NCBI GenBank assembly: GCA_015501595.1
Contig: JADNRX010000003.1
Coordinates: 434,001 to 498,000 of the forward strand
Source of the DNA: Hymenopellis radicata
Lineage: Eukaryota; Basidiomycota; Agaricomycetes; Agaricales; Physalacriaceae
Direction: 5' to 3'
Length of the DNA: 64,000 bases
Shown: in pieces, positions 22,344 to 32,043 of the stretch
Layout of the letters: every line of letters begins with the position of its first letter
Numbering within the stretch: position 1 is the stretch's first letter
Program-made: the position numbers and the translations under genes
The notes under the pieces: model-generated
Told to the model about the DNA's origin: nothing
Databases searched by the model: none
The model's input: only the letters and a program-made list of their open reading frames with translations

Positions 22344-23860
22344 AGTTGCAGTAGGGATGAGAGTTTTTATTTTCGATCCACCAGCTACATGCAGCCTTTA
22401 TACTTTTCCTCACTCAAAGACTGCAAATAACGTCGCCAAAGAGCCCTCATTGATAAACAGAGCTACAAAATATTTGGTACTACGCTACACTGCACAAACA
22501 TGCCATCAGTGTGGCCCATCTCTTCGAGGATGCTTTCTAAACTGCCAAAAATGACAGGTGTTCCCCGTCACAGATGACCCAGTGCTATTGTGGGCTCCAC
22601 AGGACAATAACTCCTCCTTTGTTCTGCGGCTACTCAAGAATACAGTGCCGCTACGGCCGTGCACGAGCTATACAAGGTAACTACCGAAATACGCGCCTTT
22701 GTGCGGAACGTTCGCGTACCAGACACAATATCGGCGATATACGGTCAAGACCTCAAGTCACGCAGGGAAACTGAGCGGGTACGGGTCCTGTGAACGAACG
22801 GTGAGTAGAGTTCAACAAGGAGTTCAACAAGGCAACAGTTGACGGACCATTCACAAAGATAACAAAGCGAAAACAAAGCAAAGAAGGGTACTCTACTGTA
22901 GTGGATAGATGTACTGAGCTTGTCTAACTACTCCCTGCGGCAGAGGAAACTGCGGACGACGTTAGGAAACCTTGTATAAGTAAGAGTGTAGAAGACTTAC
23001 CCAACCCAACCGTCATGCGGATACAGCACTGAAACCAGAGAAGCGTATCAGGTACGCGAACCGTTCTTGAACCAGAGAACGTGGATTCAAAGGCGAGTCC
23101 GGCGTGGTACCACGGCAAGTCGTTCCGTTGAAGGCGGTTACTGCTCTCTAGCCCCAAAAAGTCTGAAACATTGTCAATGAAGACGTCAGCGAGAAGAGCG
23201 AAGGAATACCGTACCGGAGGGTGGAAGGCGACATCGGATGGAGGGACCTAGAGGCAGGAAAGACGATGGCGAGGACGCGCAAATCAGGACGGCGCGACAC
23301 CCTATTCAACGCGACAACGCGAATGAAGACCAGTTCAACCCAGTTCAACGTGACAGTACACCGACCAGGCGGACACGATGATGAGCTCGCGATTCGGACG
23401 TGGGCTCCATTACGACGACAGACTGCGTCGACATCGCCTTGGCGGCAGGTACTGAACGCGTCTATCCGGGGCGAAGGTGACGCGATGAGCATAGAGGCAC
23501 GAGATCAGGGAGGGAGGAGGTGATGGGCGACGGACGATGGAACAGTATTTACAATGGTCGAAGGGCCGTCTGTCGAGAGTGGTCGGTGCGACGATGCCGG
23601 CGCGATGGGAAAGGGTTAGACATGCTGGTAGCCTGTGGAGGAGGGCCTGTCATTATGGGCAGAATGCAAGCTATGGTTACACACCTTGAACCATAATCAC
23701 CACCACAGCTGTTGTCCAGGAAGTCCTCAGTGAACAGCCGGTTCACGGGTTGGCTTGACCGCGTTCGTTGATGGTGGCAGGTGGCAATGCGTGCAGCGGT
23801 GGTCACGTTCTGTGACGACGTCGGGAGGGTACGGGCGATGGGCGCTGGGGCGCCTGGAGG

Positions 23861-23898
23861 GCGTGGGAGGACTACGACTAGTCGTAGTCCTCCCACGC
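23861..23898. repeat. Perfect 38-bp palindrome without spacer
   Basis: GCGTGGGAGGACTACGACT is followed immediately by its exact reverse complement AGTCGTAGTCCTCCCACGC. It is centred at 23,879/23,880, with every one of the 19 base pairs matched. Confidence 0.95.
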
Positions 23899-24013
23899 TT
23901 GGGCCGGGCACTGGTGAACGCGGTACGCGTCGAAGGTATAAGTGTAACGTGATCTTGTTGAGCTGGTGTCAACAGACTCTAGTACAATAGGAACAAACAA
24001 CGTGTTTGCTGGT

Positions 24014-24198
24014 TCTCTCCCGCGATCATTCCCGTCGTCTCACCCAGCGAGCACCCTCTCACCTTCCTCCTGTCAGCCACCATGCCTGAGCTGGGTGAAA
24101 CCGTCTTCCTGGTCGAGGACGACCACGACATGCGGCGCCCCGGACGACTACAACAGCATCTAGTCGACGTCGATGTCGACCACAACAAGCTCTGGACT
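24014..24198 (+). repeat. Long direct repeat, copy 1
   Basis: Begins CTCTCCCGCGATCATTCCCG and ends ACAAGCTCTGGAC. Copy 2 lies 759 bp downstream in the same orientation with scattered substitutions and small indels. Both contain the near-palindrome GTCGACGTCGATGTCGAC. Confidence 0.85.
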
Positions 24199-24772
24199 CT
24201 GGACGAGCACGACAACGACGACGAGCTGCAACCGCAGCGTCTCACGCCGACGACGGGATGGCAATGGACATGGATGGAGTTGGCCCACATACAGCTGCAG
24301 AGCAGCAGCAGTCCAGGTCATCCGCGCTCCTTTGAATTCCACGCTATTCTTGCTCAAGCCCCATCCAGATTCATCCCTGCTTTTGTTTTGGAGTGTCGGC
24401 ACATGCATCTTTAGGTTCGTGGCCCGTTTTCTGATAGAAATCAAGACTTATATGTCCTTAGCGCCTCCGACGACACTTGTTCGTACACCCACGACGTCCT
24501 TGTCCGCATCCACACCAGAGAGATACCCAATGGATGAATGGGTACGTCAACATTCCGCCTTGTTCTGTGCCGTCTACTTATCTCATTTATAGCCACGTCG
24601 ACCTAGGATACAGAAATGGTTACTCTGACACGGTAAGCCCAACATGCATGATTCCCTGTTTAGATATTCAACTTACTATTCTACTAGCCCTTGGCCATCA
24701 ACAAGAGATGGGCGAGACTCGCGCCTGGGACGTCGTTTTCGTGACGCGTCCCTTTCCCATTTGACTTCGACT

Positions 24773-24966
24773 TCTCTCCCGCGATCACCTTCCCGTCGTC
24801 TCACCCAGCGAGCACCCTCTCACCTTCCTCCTGTCTGTCACCATGCCTGAGCCTGGTGAGCCCGGTCTTCCTGTTCAAGGACGACAACGGACAACGCATT
24901 GCGCGCGCCGGACGACTACAAAGAGCAGCTAGTCGACGTCGATGTCGACCACGGCAAGCTCTGGAC
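24773..24966 (+). repeat. Long direct repeat, copy 2
   Basis: Second copy of the segment at 24,014-24,198. It shares uninterrupted blocks such as GTCTCACCCAGCGAGCACCC and GTCGACGTCGATGTCGACCAC. Confidence 0.85.
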
Positions 24967-26034
24967 AAAGCACTATGGACGACGCCGAGTCACAGTGATG
25001 CTCCGGTGTACAAGCTCCGCCATACCAACATAGACTATCGCAGGCGCGCAGGCGTCCTTTACCGTACCACGCCCAACCACGCCCACGTCGGACATTTCCT
25101 CTCGTCTCTCTGAACTCGACATCGCCGACCATCTAACAGTCGCCGTTTTGTCTCGCGCAGGAGCCAGGGTTCGTGGTCGTCTTCGAATACTTGGTACGCC
25201 GACCTTCATCCAGTCTCCGGCTCTTTTGAATCAAACTCCATCCATAGTGCCGCCTTCTTGCTCGCCGACCCCCGGTCTTTACTTCAGACACAAACTGGGA
25301 CTGCGACAATGAGGGACAGGGCCACGGCTTTGAAAAAAAAGGTGCGCTTCATGGTTCGGACCGCCTGATGGTTGACTGACTGCGTGTGTGACCTGTAGCA
25401 TCGAGTATCCCGGCCTTTGACTTACGACGACATGCACAAAGCTTCCTCAAAGAAGGTGTGCGCTGGATTCGGGAGACAATTAACCAAATACCAATGTTTT
25501 CGTCCTACGCTGCCTATGTCATTCGGTGCTCGTGTTGCCTTACGGTTCGTCATCTCTCATCTTTTAAAATGTAGACTGAATGCTGTTGCAGTTGTTCTTG
25601 AGCACGACAGTATAGCCTCTTAAGCGACCGTTGGTACTACAAACCGGGAGGTTTCTTCGGTGTGTTGGTCTCTGCCCTTCGTTGTCTCGAGTTGACTGTT
25701 CTGCTAGGCGATTTTGATGCCTTCAAATTCTAAAATTCTATGGCGGTGTTGTCGACTACCCCGCCCGTCTCACCGCCTTGTCCGGAAGTCTTTTTTTTTT
25801 TTCGCAACTCGTTCTGAGTTCTGATGGGTTTATTACCTCCCTCGAAGAGTAACACTGACAATTGGGTGAATCGAATCGTGAACAAGGCCGTAATGACATT
25901 TGTGGTAGGGTAGCAATATTGGTAGAAATAGATTAATCAACTGAATTGGAATTCCGTGAGTTTCCTGAGGACATAGGTGATGCAGGGTCCCCCTTCTCGC
26001 CTTCTTACCACTACCACGACGATCACTGCTTCTA

Positions 26035-28976
26035 ATGGACGAACTCGATGGCGAGTCGCTGCGCGTCTTGCAGCAGATTCTCTCAGACAATGCCTTGCAG
26101 CAGATTCTCTCAAACAATGAGAGCCTGTTGACTCCAGGACTGTTGAGTTTTCGGGCCAAACTGAAAAGCGGTTCAAGCATGGGTCCAGGTGTGTTTTGGT
26201 CTTCTCTCTGTTCGAACATGCTCCCATATCTGGACAACAGGATTCACTCCCCCAACTCCCTTATCCACTCCTCTTCGTCGGCGACACGTAGAGTCAGACG
26301 CGGAGGCAGAGTCGAATGTGGACTCAGACGCGTCCTATGATGCAGCGGCGGCCGTGGCACTGGCTAAATGGCGCGAGCGCAATGCTCGGCGCGCTGCTAA
26401 CAGGCGCCGAAATAAGCGGCGAAATAAGCGGCGCCGACTGGATTCGAACGACGAAGAGTACAGGCCGGAACGCGGTCGAACTGCAGAAGCGGGCCAACGC
26501 TGTAGACGCCGACGCCCACGCCGCAGCAATTCCAGTTGCCACCGTGGTGGTGTTGTCCTCCCTCCTCTAAACGTTGTCGCCATGAATGTAGAGGTAGGAG
26601 ATCATATGAATGCATCTCCCTCTAGCCCAGTGGCCAGTTCCTCCAATCACGAGTCCTCCGCCTCAAACGGCGTACCCTCCTCGTTCAACGTACCCTCCTC
26701 TGGTCCCTACACAATGTACGCGGAGCCATACCTGACACCCATCAAGCCGGTGTTTCTTCGAGCTGTAGCACGCGTCGCAGGACAAGGGCTAAAGCTTCTG
26801 GAGGATCATGATTATCGCGCAACATGGGTCGGTGACGTCCTGAGCGGCAAGATGTTGGCATTTGGAGAGGGTAGTGATCTTGCCTTTGTCTCCAACCGTT
26901 GCTATCTCGCAGAGAAGAACGTGGCCTGCGCTCAATTCGCGCGAATTATAGCCATGGTGGCGTTGGCTGGAAAAATACAATCGTGCAAGACTGAGTAAGT
27001 TTAGTTTCGCATCTCACAACATGTTCACATTGCTAACATGGGTTCAGTGACAGCGCGGGTTATTTAACAAGCATCTGGCAACGTTTCGTTGAGCCGCACA
27101 ATCCACGATTACACCTTCAATGCTTGGCGTCGCTGGCATACGATTGGGGTGACTTGGGCAAGATGGGGTCAAGCTGGTGGCGTCTACTTGATGCTCTTGG
27201 TTGTACATGCGAAAGAAGTCTCCGCCTTTGAAAAGGCCAGTTTTCAGGACATTTCCAAAGTCGCTTATATATTGCGACGACTTACAGAAGGTCGGCATCT
27301 TCGCGCATTTGGAAAACACTCTAACTTTGTCTATAGGCCTACCTATATCTCCACTCGTTCGCCATATCTTCCGACCGCTTCTCGATCGTCTTCGACAAGA
27401 GTTCCCTTTGAATACAGTTCAGCTCTTGGACGCCAACGTGCTGGGTATTGTCAAGGACAATGTAGACCTTCAATATTGGTCTTCGTCGGACAAGTTCTTC
27501 GGAGCATTTAAAATGAAGTCAGTTTCTCCTGTATCGTTTGTTTTCTGTTATTAATAGGCAACAAGTTCTTTCACCCTCCCGGAGCGTATACCTCTCGCTT
27601 TAGATGAACCATCTCTAGAACCAGATCCACCATCGTCGATTCCAACCCCACCGTTAACCCCAGCATCACCATACAGATTATCTTCTAGCCCTGCATCTCC
27701 TTCTAAGGGTGTTCATTGGAATGATGTCTTGACCGTCATAGCTCGCGTTCAAGGGCCCAACCATCACAAGGTGCCGACTTGCTTGAATCTCGCCTTACCA
27801 CAAAATGCCTTCACGCTGCGCGGTGCCTCATCTTCCACCACCATGACGTATACAGAAAAGCGGCGGGCACTCGCCTCATTGGCTCTGGAGCCTTCGGACC
27901 TACCGGAATTCGAAGAGCAGGTGTGTTTCATCCTGCATTAATTTTTGCCGCTTGTTGAGTTTGGTTATAGCTGAAGAAGCAGCTGTTGAGGGGTTATCGC
28001 GTAGATCCTGCTCGCTATGTCTTGCTCGACAGACACAAGCTTGGTCTAGAGTGAGTATACTTTTCTGTAACTTTCTGAGCATGTAACCAAGAAAGATAGA
28101 TCCGACAAGTTTCTCCACCTGATGGATATTCACAATCAGCCATTCGCCATTTCGCTTCCTCCGGTGCCCAAGCAGCATCGCGATAACCTTATGGCCTTTC
28201 TTGAGGCTGCGTTCCCCGACGTCATCCAGAATCAGGACTCACGGAACGGTACACGCCCACATAGGTTTCATGCCCTGCATTGCACTATGTACAATCGATC
28301 TGCGCGCCGGGTATGTCCTTATCCTTCCTTCTACGATTCGGGGACTAGAATACTGAGGGTGTATATAGGGCCATGACGCGCCTGTGGATGGTGTAGATGA
28401 TGCTTGGCGCATGGACAAGACAGGGCAGAAACGCTCCGACATCTTTCAGAGCATGCCTCGAATGGCAAAAGAGGCCACTTCCGATGAGCGGTGGGATACC
28501 TTAAGGGAGTTATTACAGCCAATCAGCGACTTTCTAACGGAGCAGGTGTGTTTTTACATATTCGATACACACATGCTGAACCTTGTTAGATGCGAATTCT
28601 CATTCCCGACTTCACTGTACTGGACGCCTATATTGATTTCCTACCTGGCTGCCCTCAACCTTCAGTATACCATTTCGGCGGTGTGGTTGTCAACTTCAAC
28701 GCCTGCTCACGAGGCCATCGGGACCATGGTGATCAGAACATATGTCTGGTTCTGAGCGCCCATGAGGGTACTGGGGCGGAACTAGTTATGGAGGAGCCGG
28801 GACTTGTGGTGCGAACATATACAGGGGATTCCCTGGTCTTCCAGTCGTGCCGTATCACGCATTTCAATTTGCATTACACTGGGAAGCGTGCTTCCATTGT
28901 GTTCCATAGCGATCGGGATGGCTCAGCCTGGGCGAAGGACAGAAACGGTTGGGGTAACAAGACGTACTTCTATTAA
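26035..28976 (+). CDS. TET/JBP-like 2OG-Fe(II) dioxygenase carried by the transposon
   Basis: Likely nucleic-acid-base or protein hydroxylase of the fungal TET/JBP-like group, whose members oxidise 5-methylcytosine. The N-terminal exon (MDELDGESLRVLQQILSD) leads to a strongly basic segment (RRAANRRRNKRRNKRRRLDS) that would serve as nuclear localisation or DNA-binding tail. Then come conserved-looking segments (PYTMYAEPYLTPIKPVFLRA, SLAYDWGDLGKMGSSWWRLL) and the C-terminal catalytic core: VYHFGGVVVNFNACSRGHRD with the iron ligands H-R-D at 28,716-28,724, CLVLSAHEGTGAELVMEEPG, and THFNLHYTGKRASIVFHSD with the distal His at 28,860 and the 2OG-binding Arg at 28,887. About nine exons join in frame (introns near 26,188-26,310, 26,996-27,048, 27,202-27,336, 27,512-27,558, 27,922-27,970, 28,314-28,369 and 28,543-28,590). 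All catalytic residues are present. It is transcribed towards the element's right end. Confidence 0.8.
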
Positions 28977-29221
28977 TATGCATATTTTAAAATATCGAGT
29001 TTATTAATCATCCTCTTTTGGTCAATACGCCGCGTTCAGTCATGTAACGGTCACCAGGAGGAGACTCGAACGTGAGACTCCCGAAAGTAAGAGTAAAAAG
29101 TTGGATCACTGAGAAGTGAGACCAGTTCTACTTGGGCACTTTCTGAAAAGTGAGATTGTGGGCCAACTGAAAGTAAAACTTTTTGTCCACAAAAGTAAGA
29201 AAGTAAGAGTAAAACCGTTCT

Positions 29222-29253
29222 GGATTTTTCCCCAGCATTACCCCATATGCTTC
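29222..29253 (-). repeat. Right terminal inverted repeat plus target-site duplication
   Basis: 29222-29247 is the reverse complement of the left end (26 bp, one G fewer in the G-run); TGCTTC at 29248-29253 duplicates 12361-12366. Mirrored AGTGAGA/AAAGTAA subterminal motifs lie at about 29,060-29,215. Confidence 0.85.
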
Positions 29254-29280
29254 CTTCCTAAAGCCTACTTATTCCCATGT

Positions 29281-30010
29281 TCACATCACTGACAGCACAC
29301 CAAAGGAGACACCCAAGGCTACAACGAATGCACGAATGCCATTCAACATACTCAGTGCATCAGACGTTCCTGTCGAGGAGGGTTCTGCCCCACCCGAGGA
29401 GCTGCCGGAAGGCGAAGACCCACTCCCCATCGCATTGGCCACGAATTCGTCCGCTGTCTCTTCCGACGTCGGATTAACAGCGAGCACGGCGCCTTGATCA
29501 CAGGCATCGCTCTCCTGGTCAAAGAACCTATCACGACTCTCTCTTAATAGCGTTTCGGTAACAGAATATGAATAGCGCACCATAGAGAATCGGTGCTGTT
29601 CACTTTCACGTTGACTGTGGGAAGTCCGGGAGCGTCGACTTGGAAGTGATTCGATACGGAGACGACGCCGCTCTCGAAGCCGTTGCTGGGTGTGCATGGG
29701 TTCTTGAAGGAAGATGCTGGATGACTCAGAACCTGCCATATAAAGCACGAGGTTGGACGCTGCGCACCAACGACATTGTGAGCGCCACTTTGGAATACAA
29801 AGACGAGGGTGTCGCCAGTTCTGGGCGCAATCACCGACGGGTCGAATCCTGCGCCTTTCCCTCTGATCGTGGATCGAATGATTGTAGACTTTCAACAACA
29901 TCAATGGATTACCCAGTGCTTTCATTTTTCCCCACAGCAATGTTCACAGAAGCAGCATGCACAAGGGAAATGAAAAGAGGAATATACAACAGAGCACGCC
30001 CGTGGATCAT
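29281..30010 (-). CDS. GPI-anchored cupredoxin-like cell-surface protein
   Basis: Exons join to give a signal peptide (MIHGRALLYIPLFISLVHAA), a small cupredoxin-type beta domain (GFDPSVIAPRTGDTLVFVF, SGAHNV, SSFKNPCTPSNGFESG), a Ser/Gly/Thr-rich stalk (SGSSPSGSSSGGAEPSSTGT) and a hydrophobic C-terminus (RAFVVALGVSFGVLSVM) typical of GPI attachment. Introns lie at about 29,893-29,941, 29,730-29,781 (approximate) and 29,526-29,582. In related proteins the copper-site region usually reads W-F-Y-C; here the spliced sequence is W-F-F-D, so the Cys ligand appears lost while the His in AHNV remains. The giant transposon begins 33 bp beyond the stop codon, the duplicated target 27 bp beyond it. Confidence 0.75.
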
Positions 30011-30213
30011 GATAGTGGCTAGAATGAAGCTGAGAATCAGGATGACGATGCCGATATATCATTTCGTCAATCTCCCTTCACATGCGCTCAATCATCGCCG
30101 CATCCGCGACTTACGGAAACCTTTTCAATTAGACCCTCACTCTACGCATGGTCTCTATCGCGTACTGAGGTATCGCCGTCTACCACGATGCGCGTCCATT
30201 CCTGAAAGGAGAT

Positions 30214-31704
30214 TCACTCATCGCCTCCTCCATCATCGTCATCCTCTTCGCCATTCTTTCTCACCTCACGCTTCTTTCCCTTTCCTGTCCGCCAGCGCTC
30301 GTTAATCGCTTCCACATTGTCGTTTCGTCGCCGCAGCATTAATGGAACGTACTGTGCAACCCTTCTAGTAGCTCCTCCCCCATACAGAATATCAATCCCA
30401 TCGCTGACGGACCATTTGACGCCAAGCGGATTATCGCGTCTCAGCCCAACATCCCTAGACGTATGCCTCATCTCCTCCGCTTTGGAAAGGAAATGCTTAT
30501 TCAACACCGTGAATATCCGAGAGCGCTCGTGGATTTCCTGCAAATGCTGATGCACATTGCGCCCTTGGCCCCTCTGAACCTCGCCTTCCACTGGACCGGT
30601 ATGCCATGTGACATCGCTATCGTTGTACCCGCATTCCCAAAGGACCAAAGGCAGTCCATCTGCCATCTGGTATTCGGGTTTCTGGTCTAGAGCATCGAAT
30701 CCTCCTGGTTCTGCGCCCTCGGTCACGTTCAACATCTGGAGAACAACGTCCGGAGACTCCAGGTCTCGCCCGACCATCAACAGGACGGCCATGATGCACC
30801 GCACTTGATGGTACAAGAACGCGCTCCCGATGAGATTCAAGACGTACATGCCCTTCTCGTCCTCCACCTCGACGATATCGGCACTGAGGATCCGTCGGTT
30901 GAACGCTGTTAATTGCTTTTGGGCGTCGATCTTGCACAGATTTCGGAAATCGTGTAAGCCGATGAGATAGGCTGCTGCCTGGCGCATGAGGGAGATGTCG
31001 AGGTTGAGAGAGGAGAAGAAGTATTTGTAATATCGGTACGCGCAGCTGTGGCGGGCGGAAAATGTGGGTTCGACTGGAGACCACGCGAGGACGCGGATGG
31101 TTGGAGGTAGCAGACGATTTAGGACGCCAATGTAGTCGTGCTCTTGTACACTTTTCGGCGCTGAGAGAGACGTGTTTGCCGCTCCATCGAACAGTCCAAC
31201 CATGTCGTCGTCATCAGTGGGAGAGTCGATAGGAGCAGGTTCGTCCTGTTTTTCCACCAACGCAGTTCGAACGTAGAGTGATATCACTTGCCCTGCAGCA
31301 CTGACCCCGCTGTCGGTCCTCCCGCACTTCTCCCAGCCACAGCCCTCGAATCCCTTCTCCTCGTCGATCATCCGCGCCTTGGCGAGCGCACTGAACAAGA
31401 CGCCTTCGACGGTGGGCAGCGGCGTGGGCTTGTTCTGATAGGCCAGCCCATTGTACTCCCACCCAGAGTAGCAAAACTTGAGCGCGATTTTCCGAGTCGA
31501 GTACGCCGAAAATCTGAAGGCGCCATTGTTGTTGTCATTCGACAGCCAGTTTGGGCTGGATGCACTTTTTTCGAGATGCGTGATCCGCCGGATGAGGTCC
31601 TCCTTTGTCCAGGTCTCGTAGTTGGACGCGACCATTTTCCGCGCTTTCGCTAACAGATGGCTAGGTAGGTATAAGGATGTCCTGGATAGAGTGCCAAGGG
31701 ACAT
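30214..31704 (-). CDS. DEG1: tRNA pseudouridine(38/39) synthase
   Basis: TruA-family enzyme that isomerises U38 and U39 in the tRNA anticodon arm. The catalytic Asp lies in CGRTDSGVSAAGQ. Other family blocks are KFCYSGWEYNGLAYQ, FSARHSCAYRYYKYFF, GLHDFRNLCKID and GSAFLYHQVRCIMAVL. At 496 residues it is the usual fungal Pus3/Deg1 size, with an acidic tail. The single open exon starts at 31,704 with MSLGTLSRTSLYLPSHLLAK, a basic, acid-free stretch that could be a mitochondrial presequence. An internal ATG at 31,635 (MVASNYETWTKEDLIRRITH) matches the start of the cytosolic/nuclear form. No introns are needed. Confidence 0.95.
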   Translation of the reverse strand: MSLGTLSRTSLYLPSHLLAKARKMVASNYETWTKEDLIRRITHLEKSASSPNWLSNDNNNGAFRFSAYSTRKIALKFCYSGWEYNGLAYQNKPTPLPTVEGVLFSALAKARMIDEEKGFEGCGWEKCGRTDSGVSAAGQVISLYVRTALVEKQDEPAPIDSPTDDDDMVGLFDGAANTSLSAPKSVQEHDYIGVLNRLLPPTIRVLAWSPVEPTFSARHSCAYRYYKYFFSSLNLDISLMRQAAAYLIGLHDFRNLCKIDAQKQLTAFNRRILSADIVEVEDEKGMYVLNLIGSAFLYHQVRCIMAVLLMVGRDLESPDVVLQMLNVTEGAEPGGFDALDQKPEYQMADGLPLVLWECGYNDSDVTWHTGPVEGEVQRGQGRNVHQHLQEIHERSRIFTVLNKHFLSKAEEMRHTSRDVGLRRDNPLGVKWSVSDGIDILYGGGATRRVAQYVPLMLRRRNDNVEAINERWRTGKGKKREVRKNGEEDDDDGGGDE

Positions 31705-32043
31705 ACACTTTTACGTCGTCGTAAATGCTTTGCTGAAGGGGACCTTGAATACACACCTGTCACGCCTGTCCAACTTGTAGTACAAAACCGAGTCAGAGGT
31801 GGTCAATGTCAATGTCATAGTCAGAGAGCAAGTCATCGATCATTGTTGTACAACACGGCCACAAACAAACTGAAATTTCTTCTTGAAGCCCTCCTCGAAT
31901 ACATAGCAAATACAACGTAAAGCACGAATAATAGCACAGTATGGTAGCTTTGTATATCGATAACATAAGGGGTAAGTGCAACATGAAATTAAAAAAAAGA
32001 GATGGGAATGAGAGATGATTATTTATGTCTAAATGCATGCATG
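31705..32043. other. Intergenic, promoter of DEG1 and 3' end of exportin-T
   Basis: No coding content. An A-run and TTATTTATGTC-like AT-rich sequence near 31,985-32,030 may belong to the exportin-T 3' UTR. Confidence 0.4.

Larger units (their letters stand above)
22344..26034. other. Repeat-rich non-coding interior of the giant element
   Basis: 3.7 kb without a supportable gene. It holds the 38-bp palindrome (23,861-23,898), the roughly 190-bp direct repeats (24,014-24,198 and 24,773-24,966) and many short CGACGACGAC-like tracts. Long open frames here are low-complexity by-products of GC-rich repeats. Confidence 0.5.
12367..29247. mobile_element. Giant DNA transposon, 16.9 kb, with DDE transposase and TET/JBP-like cargo
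   Basis: The left end (12367) starts TATGGGGGTAATGCTGGGG, and the right end (29247), read inward on the minus strand, starts TATGGGGTAATGCTGGGG. The match continues through AAAAATCC, giving 26 of 27 positions with one G indel. TGCTTC occurs directly outside both ends (12361-12366 and 29248-29253), a perfect 6-bp target-site duplication. About 200 bp inside each end there are mirrored clusters of AGTGAGA and AAAGTAA motifs. The outermost genes are the DDE transposase (stop about 290 bp from the left end) and the TET/JBP-like oxygenase (stop about 270 bp from the right end), both transcribed outward. From memory, IS3EU-type elements have 5'-TAY termini and 6-bp duplications, which fits, but I could not check this. 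The interior carries nested insertions, so the original unit was probably shorter. Confidence 0.85.

Noticed and set aside
23549..24592. Several overlapping frames around the palindrome and direct repeats
   Set aside because: GC-rich repeats keep many frames open on both strands; none has protein character.
26035..28976. KDZ transposon as the carrier of the TET/JBP-like gene
   Set aside because: The only transposase present has a compact integrase core of about 500 residues, not the large KDZ transposase with its Cys-cluster domains.
12361..29253. Starship-type giant element (tyrosine recombinase) as explanation for the accessory block
   Set aside because: No DUF3435 tyrosine recombinase is seen; terminal inverted repeats and a DDE transposase argue for a cut-and-paste element.
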